DNA from: Hyphococcus sp. | GTDB taxonomy: Bacteria; Pseudomonadota; Alphaproteobacteria; Caulobacterales; Parvularculaceae | DNA length: 64,000 nucleotides | NCBI GenBank assembly: GCA_021776245.1 | Contig: JAJFGF010000011.1 | Span: 1 to 64,000 of the forward strand | Direction of reading: 5' to 3' | Part shown: positions 8,795 through 18,186 of the stretch, in pieces | Layout of the letters: the number at the start of each line of letters is the position of its first letter | How positions within the stretch are numbered: the first letter of the stretch is position 1 | Notes under the pieces: model-generated | What the model was told of the DNA's origin: nothing | The model's input: only the letters and a program-made list of their open reading frames with translations | Database searches by the model: none | Made by a program: the position numbers and the translations under genes

Positions 8795-9214
8795 ATGCGA
8801 AGACGAAAGGTAACACATGTTGGCGTCAAGGCTGGCATTAACATCACGCCTCTCCTCGACATTGTTTTTATTCTTCTGATCTTTTTTATCGTCACGGCGA
8901 CCTTTCTTCGTGAAAAGGGCATTGACGTCGATACGCTGCAAAGTTGTGAAGCCGATTGCGGCGGCGCGCCGCCTGCCGCTCTGTTGCTCGCTATCCAGGA
9001 AGATGGATTTGTCCGCGTCAATAATGTCCGCACCATTGATGACAGATCAGTAAAACCTGTGGTGCAGGAATTTATGGCGCGCGAACCCAACGGCGTCGTT
9101 CTTGTCAGCGCGGCGCCGGCGTCTGAATCCGGCGTTGCCGTTCGTGTAATGGATCAGGCGGCAGATGGCGGCGCCGTTTCGGTGACGCTGTCGCTGCAAA
9201 AAGACATGTCGTAG
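8795..9214 (+). CDS. exbD: ExbD/TolR biopolymer transport protein (orphan)
   Basis: 139 residues with the classic ExbD start: a short cytoplasmic tail, INITPLLDIVFILLIFFIVT (membrane helix with the essential Asp of the PLxD motif), and a periplasmic domain (EDGFVRVNN). ExbD works with ExbB to use the proton gradient to energise TonB-dependent uptake. No exbB, tonB or receptor gene is adjacent, so it must pair with components elsewhere. The C-terminus (GGAVSVTLSLQKDMS) is encoded by a segment duplicated almost exactly at 12333-12372. The last coding bases face a convergent serine hydrolase gene 17 bases away. Confidence 0.88.
   Translation: MRRRKVTHVGVKAGINITPLLDIVFILLIFFIVTATFLREKGIDVDTLQSCEADCGGAPPAALLLAIQEDGFVRVNNVRTIDDRSVKPVVQEFMAREPNGVVLVSAAPASESGVAVRVMDQAADGGAVSVTLSLQKDMS
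9166..9205 (+). repeat. 40-bp segment duplicated at 12333-12372 (copy 1)
   Basis: This encodes the ExbD C-terminal residues GGAVSVTLSLQKD. The segment at 12333-12372 differs at one base and is in the same orientation, and both copies are followed by a stop within four codons. Confidence 0.9.
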
Positions 9215-9231
9215 TTATTTTCGCGCGGCGC

Positions 9232-11184
9232 TCACGCAGCGGAAAAAATTGCGCGCCAATAGACCAGCATGAAGGCAAGCGCCGCCAAAGCAAGTATAAA
9301 CAGCATATGATGAAGTTTGCGCCAAAACCCCCAGCCGGAAATTGTCCATGCCGGCAAAAGACTCACGACGCCGATAATTCCGGCGGCAAAGACGCCATAG
9401 GCGATAAGGCGCGCAAAAACGATCGCCAGGTAAGGATAATTGGGCAGCGCCTTGGCGTCGGCATTTTGAATCGACATCGCCGCCATCAACAGCGCGACAC
9501 CGAGAACAAAAACGAGAACCGCCGCGCCAAGATCAAGCAAATTGAGCTTATGACCCGTGGGGCTTTGGGAAACAGCTCTGCCCTGTCGGCGCCAGGCGCC
9601 TAACCAGATTGTCACGCTGAAAAAAGCCGCTGCCGCGAGCGTAAATAGGTAAGCGCCCGGCGTGGTGACGCTTTTTGTTTTTTCCCAACTGTGAAACCCG
9701 GATTTATCTGTGTAATGCGTGATGTCGCCATCGGCATTGCGGCCAAATGAGATGCGCGCGCCCTCAATATTTTCAAACGCATCCTCTGCGTCGCTGATCG
9801 GCGTAAATCTTGATTTGTTTTTGCGCCCGACAATAAGCGCGCCTTCGCCGCCATCGGCAATTTTGGTATACGCGGCGCCTGCGTAAAGGAATGTCTGGAA
9901 AGTTGTGAAAGGACGCCGGTTCAGACGATAGGCGCCGGAAAATTCTGATGCCGGCCTGTCCGCTTCACCCGTGTTTGCAGTCGCAACGACGCCGGATGCG
10001 GCCGGCAATTGCAAAAGGTGATTGATCACCAGAGGATTAAGCGCTTCCATTAACATCGTATTGCCCGGTGAATTCTGCGAATGATAAACCCCCAGCCCCA
10101 AATCCGGAGTCAATACCATGTTGGAATAAAAAGCAGAAGTTGCGCCGCCATGACCAAACGTCTTGTGTCCCCGGTAAGAGCTTGAATAAAATCCGTGGGC
10201 GACGCCGGCGCCGTCTAAATTGTCCGTAAAGCCGCGTGTCCACATCTTGCGATGGGCTTCCGACGACATCAGCCGCACACCATCAAGGGCGCCGCCGCCG
10301 AGATGAAACCGCATCCATCGGCTCATATCCTCCGCGCTCATGCTCATGGCGCCGGTCGGGGCAAGGGCGCCGATTTCAAGATAATCAACATCGTCATAGG
10401 CGCCGTCGCCCCAGGCGTAACCTTTTGCGAGGCGCGCGCGGAAATCGCCGCGCATTTCCGCCGGTCCGACAAATGACGTGGCGCCAAGGTTAAGCGGGAC
10501 CAGAATTTCATCTTCAAGAAACCTCTGAAACGGCGTGCCGCTGACATCTTCAACAATTTTTGCGGCAAGCGCGGCGCCAAAGTTTGAGTATGATGCGCGT
10601 GCGCCCGGCGGAAAGACGCGCGCGGGCATGCTGAAAGAGAGCGCGTCCGTTAAATTGACGCCAGACGTAAAATCCTGGGTGAAGATTGCGTAGCTGTCTT
10701 CAAATCCCGCGCGGTGCCCCATCAGATCATTCATCGTAATCGGCGCGCCGAATTTTTCCGGGATTTGCATGTCCTTCAAATAGGAATTGATATCCGCATC
10801 GAGATCTAGCTGTCCGCGATCCGCCAGCATCATCACCGACGTCCAGACAAACGTCTTGGATATTGACCCAATCCGCATCAGCGTCTCGCCGCCGTCAATT
10901 TTTCTGCCAGCCTCAATGTCAGCGTCGCCATAGCCTTTGGTAAAACTCGCATGGCCGTCATGAACAATCGCGACAGCGACGCCGGGTATTTTGTGTTCGC
11001 GCATATAGGCGGTGACAACGCCATCTACATAGGCTTCGAGCTGGGGAGCGTCGAGGACATCGTTTGCAGCGTCCCGCGTTTCCTGCATCTTGATTGAGCC
11101 TTGCAGTTCCTGGGCGGAACACGCCGGCAGGCTTTCGGAAATGAACACCGCAAGCGCGACTGGTAAAACTGAAATGATCCGCAT
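9232..11184 (-). CDS. Serine hydrolase (class C beta-lactamase family) with C-terminal membrane helices
   Basis: 650 residues. An N-terminal signal (LPVALAVFISESLPACSA, possibly a lipoprotein type) is followed by a beta-lactamase/penicillin-binding-like domain with the nucleophile motif S107-I-S-K110, Y199-S-N201 and a GHGG motif (FGHGGATSAFYSN). The last 150 residues contain about four hydrophobic segments (FTLAAAAFFSVTIWLGAW and others). Such proteins include esterases, D-aminopeptidases and AmpC/Pbp4-like enzymes; the real substrate is unknown. Four unrelated-looking members occur in this window. The PadR/HAAS pair lies 82 bases upstream on the same strand and may be co-transcribed. Confidence 0.88.
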   Translation of the reverse strand: MRIISVLPVALAVFISESLPACSAQELQGSIKMQETRDAANDVLDAPQLEAYVDGVVTAYMREHKIPGVAVAIVHDGHASFTKGYGDADIEAGRKIDGGETLMRIGSISKTFVWTSVMMLADRGQLDLDADINSYLKDMQIPEKFGAPITMNDLMGHRAGFEDSYAIFTQDFTSGVNLTDALSFSMPARVFPPGARASYSNFGAALAAKIVEDVSGTPFQRFLEDEILVPLNLGATSFVGPAEMRGDFRARLAKGYAWGDGAYDDVDYLEIGALAPTGAMSMSAEDMSRWMRFHLGGGALDGVRLMSSEAHRKMWTRGFTDNLDGAGVAHGFYSSSYRGHKTFGHGGATSAFYSNMVLTPDLGLGVYHSQNSPGNTMLMEALNPLVINHLLQLPAASGVVATANTGEADRPASEFSGAYRLNRRPFTTFQTFLYAGAAYTKIADGGEGALIVGRKNKSRFTPISDAEDAFENIEGARISFGRNADGDITHYTDKSGFHSWEKTKSVTTPGAYLFTLAAAAFFSVTIWLGAWRRQGRAVSQSPTGHKLNLLDLGAAVLVFVLGVALLMAAMSIQNADAKALPNYPYLAIVFARLIAYGVFAAGIIGVVSLLPAWTISGWGFWRKLHHMLFILALAALAFMLVYWRAIFSAA

Positions 11185-11266
11185 ATGCCGGTCCCCTTTA
11201 CCCCTCGATCAATCTGGCTTGATCACCACCCAATATCCACGATCCAGCGCCGAAAACCGCGCGCAT

Positions 11267-11848
11267 CTATTTCGCCGGCAGTCTCGACAAAAGTTTGCTC
11301 AGGCCAAAATAAAGCGCCCCGCCGAGCGCCAGCCCCAAAGGCGCAAACCAGTTTCCGAGAACTTCGGTGTAGCCGGTTGCATCTGTTAAGCCCCCCAACA
11401 CAATGCCATTGGCATTTACATAAAGGCCAATCACACCTGGGAAAAGCGGCTTTAAAACTGACAGCACAATTAATGTGAATGAGAGGCCATAGCCGCCAAA
11501 AAGAAGCGTGATGGTGAAAAATCCCCCAATGCGGCGCGTTGCAACACGCATCAGCGCCGCAGCAACACTTGCCGGCGTCGGGCGGTGTGAGGCTTCTTCC
11601 AAAAGTTTCTCTGTGAGAATGGGTTCGAGATATACATCCGGTTCCCCAAGGCGCTCTAAAACAATTTCAACATTTTCCGCCGTCGCTTCCCCCAGCTCGT
11701 TTAGACTTTCCTCTGCATGCCCCTCAATTTCTGTCATGAGGTCTGCCGCTGCGCGCGCCGAAACGCCGCTCAACAGCTGACGGATCTTCGTGAAATATTG
11801 ATCCCACCTGGCCCGCGCCGCCGGTGTGCGGAAATCAATCGCCATCAT
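11267..11848 (-). CDS. HAAS/DUF1700-like membrane protein
   Basis: 193 residues. The N-terminal half is a helical soluble domain (LLSGVSARAAADLMTEIEGH then AEESLNELGEATAENVEIVL) with the pattern of HAAS domains that accompany PadR regulators. The C-terminal half has two to three membrane segments. Its start overlaps the end of the PadR gene by 14 bases, the usual PadR-HAAS arrangement in which the pair regulates a membrane-associated target, here perhaps the serine hydrolase downstream. Confidence 0.75.
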   Translation of the reverse strand: MMAIDFRTPAARARWDQYFTKIRQLLSGVSARAAADLMTEIEGHAEESLNELGEATAENVEIVLERLGEPDVYLEPILTEKLLEEASHRPTPASVAAALMRVATRRIGGFFTITLLFGGYGLSFTLIVLSVLKPLFPGVIGLYVNANGIVLGGLTDATGYTEVLGNWFAPLGLALGGALYFGLSKLLSRLPAK

Positions 11849-12173
11849 TCACCAGCTCTTCAACACCCGTCGTGAATTCAAGCCATCGCTTTTTTCGGCT
11901 ATTCAGCATTTTGCGTCCCAAACTTGTCAGCATGTAAGTTTTTCGCGGCGCCGCGCGGCCTTCATGGTCCCAATCCGAAATGATCAGCGATTGCGCCTCG
12001 AGTTTTTTCAACAGCGGATAGATTGTTCCTTCTGCGATTTTTACGCCCAGCTGACCTTTAATCTTGGTCACCAGCCCGTAACCGTGATTGCGCCCGGAAT
12101 GGAGGCACAACAGCACCACCAGTTCCAACAGGCCTTTAAGCAATTGCTTTTCCCAATTGCTGTCTGACTGCAT
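11835..12173 (-). CDS. PadR family transcriptional regulator
   Basis: 112 residues from the ATG at 12173, chosen because AAGGA lies six bases upstream; further in-frame starts up to 12323 lack a good site. The winged helix is typical: LLKGLLELVVLLCLH, HGYGLVTKIK, then EGTIYPLLKKLEAQSLI and RKTYMLTSLGRKML. It overlaps the HAAS gene, and the pair lies upstream of the serine hydrolase at 9232-11184. PadR proteins are usually ligand-responsive repressors, often of their own operon. Confidence 0.88.
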   Translation of the reverse strand: MQSDSNWEKQLLKGLLELVVLLCLHSGRNHGYGLVTKIKGQLGVKIAEGTIYPLLKKLEAQSLIISDWDHEGRAAPRKTYMLTSLGRKMLNSRKKRWLEFTTGVEELVNDGD

Positions 12174-12294
12174 TTCAATTCCTTGTTGCAGATCCATATA
12201 CATCGTATTCCGATGGTTTGCAAGATGGCGGCGGAAAACGCTGTCCCCTTCGGACAGGCGGCGGCGTCCATCCCAATCCGCAAGGAAATGGTCC

Positions 12295-12381
12295 ATGAGT
12301 AAAATCACGGTGATCATTCTCATCGGTTTGATTGGCGGCGCCGGTTCGGTGACGCTGTCGCTGCAAAAAGACGTTCAATAG
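12295..12381 (+). CDS. Tiny membrane ORF ending in the ExbD tail sequence
   Basis: 28 residues: a hydrophobic helix (ITVIILIGLIGGAG) followed by SVTLSLQKDVQ. AAGGAA lies eight bases before the ATG, a good ribosome site. The C-terminal half is encoded by a 40-bp near-copy of the end of exbD (9166-9205). It starts in the region divergent from PadR. It may be a gene fossil, a newly formed small protein, or a chance frame around a duplicated segment. No known family is recognised. Confidence 0.4.
   Translation: MSKITVIILIGLIGGAGSVTLSLQKDVQ
12333..12372 (+). repeat. 40-bp duplicate of the exbD end (copy 2)
   Basis: 39 of 40 bases agree with 9166-9205, and the frame used is the same. The stop codon follows three codons later. 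The similarity ends at both edges, so only the tail of exbD was copied. Confidence 0.9.
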
Positions 12382-12505
12382 GCTGAGCTGATCAGCCGCC
12401 AATTCCTGTCGCTGTCAGAAAATATGTTTCGCTACAAGCAGCCCGCCGCAATACTCAATGCCGCCCTGCATCACGCGTTTAAACCACTGCGCCCAAACGC
12501 CGCCC

Positions 12506-14188
12506 CTAACCAAACCGGCGCATATAGTGAGACCCCGATATTGTGAGGCGCTGAGGCTTGCCGTCGATCACGCCATCGAACCGGGCCCGATGTTCTCCGT
12601 CGCCTACCTGCCATTCGCCATTCCCGGCGGGCGTCAGCCTGTCCTTAAAATTTACAGACTGTGTGACGAGCATGCCGTCACGGGCAAAGATGCGCCCGGG
12701 AATTTCCCAGCGATCGTCACTGTAATATTGACCGGCGAGCGCCTGGAGTTCTTCGGATGCAGCTGGTCGATAACCTTTTGACGGATCGGCCGCATATTCA
12801 GTTTCGCCGGCCCAAACACGCAACGCTTTTTCGTCTTTGATCTCGAATTCCAACCCGCTGGTTCGAAACGCCTCATCATTACAGGCGAAGAAATTCTCGC
12901 CGACCTGCTGCAGATCACTTTCGAGTTGAAGGTTTATGATTTTCAGCTGACCGCCCTTCTCGAAGATTTCAAATTGCGCGCCGTCTTGCGCAGTAAAGAC
13001 GCCAGTATATTGCTCTGGTTTTTCGATATCCGGTTTTACCGGTTTTGGCATTGAGGTTAGCGCCGTCGCTCCATCGCGGGCGCCGCGCAACGCCTCACAC
13101 GCATAGACCGTGATATCGCGCGGCCGGTAATTCAGCGCATAATGAACATTGCTCGAAGCAAAGGCTGCAACGCCGGCCTCTCGATCCACATGCAGCGACG
13201 AGGAAAAAGAGACCATCCCGCCGGTATGATGAAAATAACGCCGTTCATCCACGTCAACCTGGGCAATGCCGCTGCCATATTTGACGCCGTCGCCCCATCC
13301 CGGCGCATCTGTTGCATCCGCAACGAAATGCGCGGCAGCTTCACCGGACAGGATCGGGCCGCCTTTCAGGTCAGCAAGCGCCATCAGATAGCGCAGGAAT
13401 AACGCCATGTCTGATGCTGTTGATGCAACGCAGCCTGCGCCGCCGTCATAATCAACCCACGGCGCCTCAACCATCGGGCCGGGATGCATCACCGGCCGGT
13501 CCATCCGCGCCGGTTCATATCCCTGGGCATAGCGTTGGCGATCCTGCGCGTGCATTGCGCCGATCGATTGCGCCATGCCAAGCGGACGCAGCACGCGCGC
13601 CTCGACACAATCGGCGTAAGCACGGCCATCCGCCTGCGCGGCAATCTTTCCCAGAATGCGGTAACCGAGATTACAATATTCCCATTTGCTGCCCGGTTCA
13701 AAAAGCGTCCACAAACCGCCATCCAGAACCAGCGGCGCGCCGCCCGGAAGACCCGATGTATGATTGAGAAGATGCGCAATTGTAATCTTGTCGCCATCGC
13801 GTATGACGAGACCGGGCATCAAATCCATAAGCCGCGCATCAGGCGATAATTTTCCCTCGTCGATCAAGGACCAAACGCAAAGCCCGGTCATCATTTTGGT
13901 AATCGAGCCTATCTGGAAAAGATGATCCGGGCCGACGCGAATATTGCGATCCACATCGGCAAATCCGGAACGCACGAAGCCGGTGAAACCGTTTCGATCG
14001 ACAACGCAAAGCGTCATGCCCGGAATGCCCCATTCGGCGCGATGCGTTCCCACATAATCCTCAATCGCGCCGAGCGCTTTCGCCTCTGCGCGGCCGCCGC
14101 CGGTTTTTTGCGTTGACGCGCGCGCGGACGACGCCAGGCCCGCAAGCGCCGCGCCGGCGCCGACAAATGTTCTGCGATTGAGTTCCAT
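12506..14188 (-). CDS. Serine hydrolase with Tat signal and C-terminal lipocalin-like repeats
   Basis: 560 residues. The N-terminus has a twin-arginine signal (NRRTFVGAGAALAGLASSARA), so export is probably folded. The beta-lactamase-type domain has S95-I-T-K98, Y171-C-N173 and HHTGG. After residue 400 come two beta-rich blocks, one beginning YTGVFTAQDG and one beginning LAGQYYSDD, like the lipocalin-type tails of other class C hydrolases. It is separated from the PadR region by the tiny ORF and is in the same direction as the hydrolase at 9232. Substrate unknown; esterase or D-amino peptidase activity is possible. Confidence 0.88.
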   Translation of the reverse strand: MELNRRTFVGAGAALAGLASSARASTQKTGGGRAEAKALGAIEDYVGTHRAEWGIPGMTLCVVDRNGFTGFVRSGFADVDRNIRVGPDHLFQIGSITKMMTGLCVWSLIDEGKLSPDARLMDLMPGLVIRDGDKITIAHLLNHTSGLPGGAPLVLDGGLWTLFEPGSKWEYCNLGYRILGKIAAQADGRAYADCVEARVLRPLGMAQSIGAMHAQDRQRYAQGYEPARMDRPVMHPGPMVEAPWVDYDGGAGCVASTASDMALFLRYLMALADLKGGPILSGEAAAHFVADATDAPGWGDGVKYGSGIAQVDVDERRYFHHTGGMVSFSSSLHVDREAGVAAFASSNVHYALNYRPRDITVYACEALRGARDGATALTSMPKPVKPDIEKPEQYTGVFTAQDGAQFEIFEKGGQLKIINLQLESDLQQVGENFFACNDEAFRTSGLEFEIKDEKALRVWAGETEYAADPSKGYRPAASEELQALAGQYYSDDRWEIPGRIFARDGMLVTQSVNFKDRLTPAGNGEWQVGDGEHRARFDGVIDGKPQRLTISGSHYMRRFG

Positions 14189-14435
14189 TATGCACCCCGA
14201 TGTGGATTATCTTGCGGATGGCCTTGAACTAGCCGTCGATTCTGCCGGTTGGACAAGAAACGACGAACAAACTCTATTCCGATCACAAGGCTGAGCATGG
14301 TCCGGGCCACACCCGTGCGGACCGCAAACCCGATCAGCGGGAGAACATTCGGAATTTTCTAACTGCGCATTTTGGTTATTTTATTTTCGGGCGGCGGTTT
14401 TTGCAGATGGCGGACAGCTCACCAAAAGAGCCACG

Positions 14436-14879
14436 CTACCAAATCGGTATTAATCTGGCGGCGCCAATTTCGCGCTCTTCGCGATTTGCGAGACGCCCGC
14501 ATTTCGCAATCACTTCATTTTCTGAAAAACTGTCGATCTCAACTGGAAGACTGTATTTCGAAACCATGCTCTCCAGGCGGCGTGTCTCGCTTTGGCAGCT
14601 GCGCTGACTGGAATTCTGGCGGCAATAGAGAATTATTTTCGCGCTTTTATCTGATTCCGCCGCATAGCGCAGCGCCTCGCCAAAGGCTTCAGCCCATTGT
14701 TCGGTCGGGCCAATTTTGATGGCCTGCTTTTTGTTTGAACAATCAGCGCGCGCGCCGCCTTTCAACACCACGTTTTGCTCCATGCCCGCACAAAAGCACT
14801 GCTTTATTTCAGCCTCAGCTGCTTGCGCGCTGTGTGTAAGAGCGAAAAAAGCAGCGCCGGCCATTATAATGCGTTTCAT
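14436..14879 (-). CDS. Small exported cysteine-containing protein, unknown
   Basis: 147 residues from the ATG at 14879, with GGAAGG upstream, giving a clear signal peptide (IIMAGAAFFALTHSAQAAEA). The mature part has about six cysteines (KQCFCAGM, RADCSN, ILYCRQ, RSCQSE, AKCGRL), suggesting disulfides in the periplasm. No family is recognised. A longer frame to 14969 exists but has no signal peptide at its start. It is alone on this strand between two non-coding stretches. Confidence 0.65.
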   Translation of the reverse strand: MKRIIMAGAAFFALTHSAQAAEAEIKQCFCAGMEQNVVLKGGARADCSNKKQAIKIGPTEQWAEAFGEALRYAAESDKSAKIILYCRQNSSQRSCQSETRRLESMVSKYSLPVEIDSFSENEVIAKCGRLANREEREIGAARLIPIW

Positions 14880-15202
14880 CTGGCGCCTTCCCGTTGCAGC
14901 GATCAAACGGCGTAAATACCCGGCCTTCGCCAACAGATGTTGGCCGAACCTCATGTCCTTATAATACACATTGAGATTGATAACGCATTTTGCGGTTGAA
15001 TGCCTTCAATACGCGTCAAACTGTTTTCTCCACCATAAGCGCCGCAATGGCCGCACTATAGGGGGAAAATGGCTGAGGACAAAGGGCTGACGGGCGTGGA
15101 CGCGGCTTGCAGGCGAGATTGGCCGGGGTTTCGACGAATTGCATTCTTGATGGCGTCGTGTAAATTTCAGCTGTCATACGCGTTCAACAGGGATTAACGC
15201 CA
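14880..15202. other. Intergenic, divergent promoters
   Basis: It separates a minus-strand exported protein from a plus-strand one, so it should carry promoters for both. I see no gene, clear hairpin or repeat in it. Confidence 0.5.
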
Positions 15203-15664
15203 ATGCTTCCATTTCTGCGCGCAGGTTTCATCAGCCTGTTGGTTTCGGTTACGTTTTTCAACACGGCAAATGCCGGGGGGAACGACAGTAACTACACGCA
15301 GGGTTCAGTCTGGACAGTTGGCTACATAGAAACCAAGCCGGGCCAGTTCAACGCCTATATGAACAATCTCGAAGGTGAATGGCTGCGATATATAAAAGCC
15401 CAGAAAGACGATGGCGATGTCCTCTCCTATAGAGTTATGGCTGTCATGGCGCCTCGGGACGGTGAGCCAAATCTCATGCTGATGGTTGAATGGAAAAACA
15501 TGTCCGTGTTTGACCGCAGTGAGGAATATTGGGAGAAACTGACCAAGCGCCTTACCGGATCAATGGAAAAGCTTGTTGAGAGCAGCGTTGATCGAGAAGC
15601 GTTGCGCACTTTGCGCGGCGAACTGATCGCGCGCGAATTGGTGTTTAAGTCTGACCTGGAATAG
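15203..15664 (+). CDS. Exported protein of unknown function, ABM/NIPSNAP-like pattern
   Basis: 153 residues with a signal peptide ending at TANA-GGND. The mature sequence (WTVGYIETKPGQFNAYMNNL, later YRVMAVMAPRDGEPNLMLMV) alternates beta strands and helices in a pattern like dimeric alpha/beta-barrel monooxygenase-like proteins, but no active-site motif is visible. It is flanked by an unrelated minus-strand gene and a convergent serine hydrolase. The family is a guess. Confidence 0.65.
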   Translation: MLPFLRAGFISLLVSVTFFNTANAGGNDSNYTQGSVWTVGYIETKPGQFNAYMNNLEGEWLRYIKAQKDDGDVLSYRVMAVMAPRDGEPNLMLMVEWKNMSVFDRSEEYWEKLTKRLTGSMEKLVESSVDREALRTLRGELIARELVFKSDLE

Positions 15665-15757
15665 TCGGGCGTGCATTTGCCGTCGTCGGCAAAGCTCTGT
15701 TGCCGTTCGGTCCGGGACCGAAAACAAAGTCGCCACGACCCTGGAAATGTGTGCGCC

Positions 15758-17056
15758 TCAGCTTTGGTGCGCCGCGCGACGGCGCCGCCAACCGATCATC
15801 ATCCAAATGCCAACGACCAAGCTGATAAGCAGCGTAATCGCCCATGCGAAAAAAATCGTCTTGAACATCTTTTCGGCGATCATCGTGAATTTCAAAATGT
15901 CGATCCGGCCGGTCTTCCAGTAAACCCACTCGCCGGCGAGCATTGTCGCCAGCAGCTCATTGCCGGTTTCCAGAATCACGACGCCGTCGCCCGTCGCGGG
16001 ATTGAAACGCGCTGCGGCGTTGATTGCGGGCTCATCATTGCCGTCATGGCCAATGATAAAACCACCCTCCTCATTGGGCGCGTAAAGGATTGCGCCAAGC
16101 CCCCAAATGGGCAGTCCCATCTCCGAGGCATGGGTTTGACGCATTAGTTCCAGCGTCTCAGGCGTTAACACGCCGCGGCCGGCGCGTGCGTTCTGGTTGG
16201 TTTCCAGATGCGCTTGAATGAATTTTGTCATGTCCGCGGCAGTTGTATAGAGCGCTGTCGGCGCAAGCCCGGTAAAGCGAAAGCGCGTGGCCGGCGATCC
16301 ATCCACATCATAACTGGCCGCAACATTTGGAACGCTGTCCTCAACATAGACAAATGTCGATCGCCGCATATCCAGCGGATCAAATACGCTGCGCTGCATG
16401 TAGCCTGCAAATGTTTCGCCGCTGACTTCCTCAACCAACAGCTGCAGCAAGGTGTAGCCGCCGCCTGAATATTTAAATCCGGCGCCGGGCTCCATGCCAA
16501 CACGCACACGCCCATCAGCGCCGGGAGATGCGTCGGCAGCATGGGTCAGTGATGCTTCAAGCGTTTGCACGTCGCCGCCGGGATCAAATCCCGCATAGCC
16601 AAGGCCATCTGTCAGGCCCGCCGTATGGCTGAGCAATCGGCGCACGGTGACGCCGTCATTGTCAAATTCACTTGCCGGCAATTGCCACCGGGTGAGATAT
16701 TGCGACACCGGCGTATCGAGATCGAGTTTGCCCTCTTCGACCAGCGCCATGACGCCAAAGGCCGCGACCCATTTGCTCAGCGATCCAACCTGGAACAGCG
16801 TTTCACGATCAATCGCATCGCCAATAGATACAAAATGCTCGCCAACCACCGCGCCATTCTCGATCAGGACGAATGCAGCATTGCCATTATATTCCGCATC
16901 AATGGCTTCTGACGTCGCAGCAGTAAAAGCGTCAGCATCGTTGGCCGCCGCAATGGCGCCGCGCATCCATCCATTCCATGTGCCCATCCAGATCAACACT
17001 GCCCAAAAGGCGCCGACAACTATTGTCAGAAATATGTGCAGCAAAACTGATCGCAT
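15758..17056 (-). CDS. Serine hydrolase (class C beta-lactamase family), membrane-anchored
   Basis: 432 residues. An N-terminal membrane anchor (LHIFLTIVVGAFWAVLIWMG) precedes a beta-lactamase domain with S92-L-S-K95, Y196-S-G198 (the usual Asn is replaced by Gly) and GHDG. A second hydrophobic segment (FFAWAITLLISLVVGIWMMI) lies near the C-terminus. The Asn-to-Gly change in the Y-x-N motif, which normally orients the catalytic base, is unusual and may alter activity. Third of four such genes here. Confidence 0.85.
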   Translation of the reverse strand: MRSVLLHIFLTIVVGAFWAVLIWMGTWNGWMRGAIAAANDADAFTAATSEAIDAEYNGNAAFVLIENGAVVGEHFVSIGDAIDRETLFQVGSLSKWVAAFGVMALVEEGKLDLDTPVSQYLTRWQLPASEFDNDGVTVRRLLSHTAGLTDGLGYAGFDPGGDVQTLEASLTHAADASPGADGRVRVGMEPGAGFKYSGGGYTLLQLLVEEVSGETFAGYMQRSVFDPLDMRRSTFVYVEDSVPNVAASYDVDGSPATRFRFTGLAPTALYTTAADMTKFIQAHLETNQNARAGRGVLTPETLELMRQTHASEMGLPIWGLGAILYAPNEEGGFIIGHDGNDEPAINAAARFNPATGDGVVILETGNELLATMLAGEWVYWKTGRIDILKFTMIAEKMFKTIFFAWAITLLISLVVGIWMMIGWRRRRAAHQS

Positions 17057-17422
17057 CGGTTCATCCCCATTGAGTTTTAAGCGTCAACTTGGCCGGCCGC
17101 TGCGGCGTCGAAAGCCGTTCACTTAAGTGCTGTGGGCCAGTGTCCATCGTATATAACGAATGTTCGCCATTAACCAATCAGTTTCCGGTCAATCGCTCAC
17201 ATTGTCGGTCAACGGCGTCGGGAACAACGGCATTGTTTCATAGGCTTCACGCCAGGTCTTCTCAAAAACTAAAATGTTGCAATCACCCTTTAAACCCGCA
17301 GCCGATAATGCCCTGATGGTCAATTTCGCGTCGGTCGAATAATCGGCAAATGCAGGCGCGCACACTCACAGAAATGCTTTAGGTGAGAAAAAACCCGAAC
17401 ACGGGAATTCAGCTCTCTGCCG
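17057..17422. other. Intergenic, nothing recognised
   Basis: No coding frame, strong terminator or repeat is convincing. It holds the promoter of the minus-strand serine hydrolase at most. Confidence 0.4.
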
Positions 17423-17635
17423 CTAGGCGCTTGAAAGAAAGTCGAACACTTTCTGCAGACCCGAAATGCGCGTGCGATATAATTCCGTGTAGGAACAGCG
17501 CCCGCAGGCAACGGTGGTAAAGCCTTTATTGCTGACATCGAAAAACGCCGCCCAAAAGCCGCCCGCGCCGCGCAGCGCCCCCGCTTCAAATTCCCCGTGC
17601 CCGCATTTGGGGCAAATCCAGTTCTTATGGTGCAT
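17423..17635 (-). CDS. Small zinc-ribbon protein
   Basis: 70 residues with two Cys pairs, WICPKCGHGEF and VACGRCSYTELY, giving the zinc-ribbon pattern of small nucleic-acid-binding-like proteins (zinc_ribbon_13 type). The intervening region (GGFWAAFFDVSNKGF) is typical. The usual role is unknown. It lies alone on the minus strand before the MAPEG-like genes. Confidence 0.75.
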   Translation of the reverse strand: MHHKNWICPKCGHGEFEAGALRGAGGFWAAFFDVSNKGFTTVACGRCSYTELYRTRISGLQKVFDFLSSA

Positions 17636-17783
17636 CTCTACCGCTGCTCCCTGTTTATAAACGACATAGTGCGTTGCATGGATATAATGTCAAAAATTCA
17701 AATCAGAAGGGGTGCAGGGCGCCTTAAGCGTCCTTCGATACGCTCCGGAACAGGGCGCAACGCGCCTACGGCCATGACCGCCC

Positions 17784-18173
17784 CTACCAAAAAATATCTG
17801 CGAGTATAATCAGGATCCCGATCTGGCCGCCCTGCCAGAAGACGGAGCGCAGCCCCGGCGGGCCGAAAGCGTAAGCAGGGACATAAAACATGCGTGAGAC
17901 GAAAAACATCCATGCGCCCCAGATTGCGAATTGTCCGTTGACGCCCGCCGCATGCACAACAAACAGCGCGGCGGCAAATTGCGGGAAGATCTCCAACAGG
18001 TTTTGATGGGCGCGGACGAAGCGGCCGGAAACGCCGGTCACGTCGAACGGCGTATCGCGCGGGCCCGCAACCCATTTCGGTCCCGCCTGCGCTAATGTCA
18101 GTATGCTCTGCAGGCCGATCTGCACCATGGCGAGGACAAGCGTTGCTGCAAGCGCCCAAAGGTCAAGAGTCAT
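17784..18173 (-). CDS. MAPEG family membrane protein
   Basis: 129 residues from the ATG at 18173 with GGAG seven bases upstream; a TTG at 18185 extends it by four residues. Four membrane segments and the motif GRFVRAHQNLLEIFPQFAAA, with RAHxN typical of MAPEG proteins (eicosanoid/glutathione-metabolism family, such as microsomal glutathione transferase). Eukaryotic-like members in bacteria have unclear substrates. The membrane protein gene upstream ends 13 bases away, so the two probably form an operon. Confidence 0.85.
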   Translation of the reverse strand: MTLDLWALAATLVLAMVQIGLQSILTLAQAGPKWVAGPRDTPFDVTGVSGRFVRAHQNLLEIFPQFAAALFVVHAAGVNGQFAIWGAWMFFVSRMFYVPAYAFGPPGLRSVFWQGGQIGILIILADIFW

Positions 18174-18186
18174 ATATTTCTCCAAA

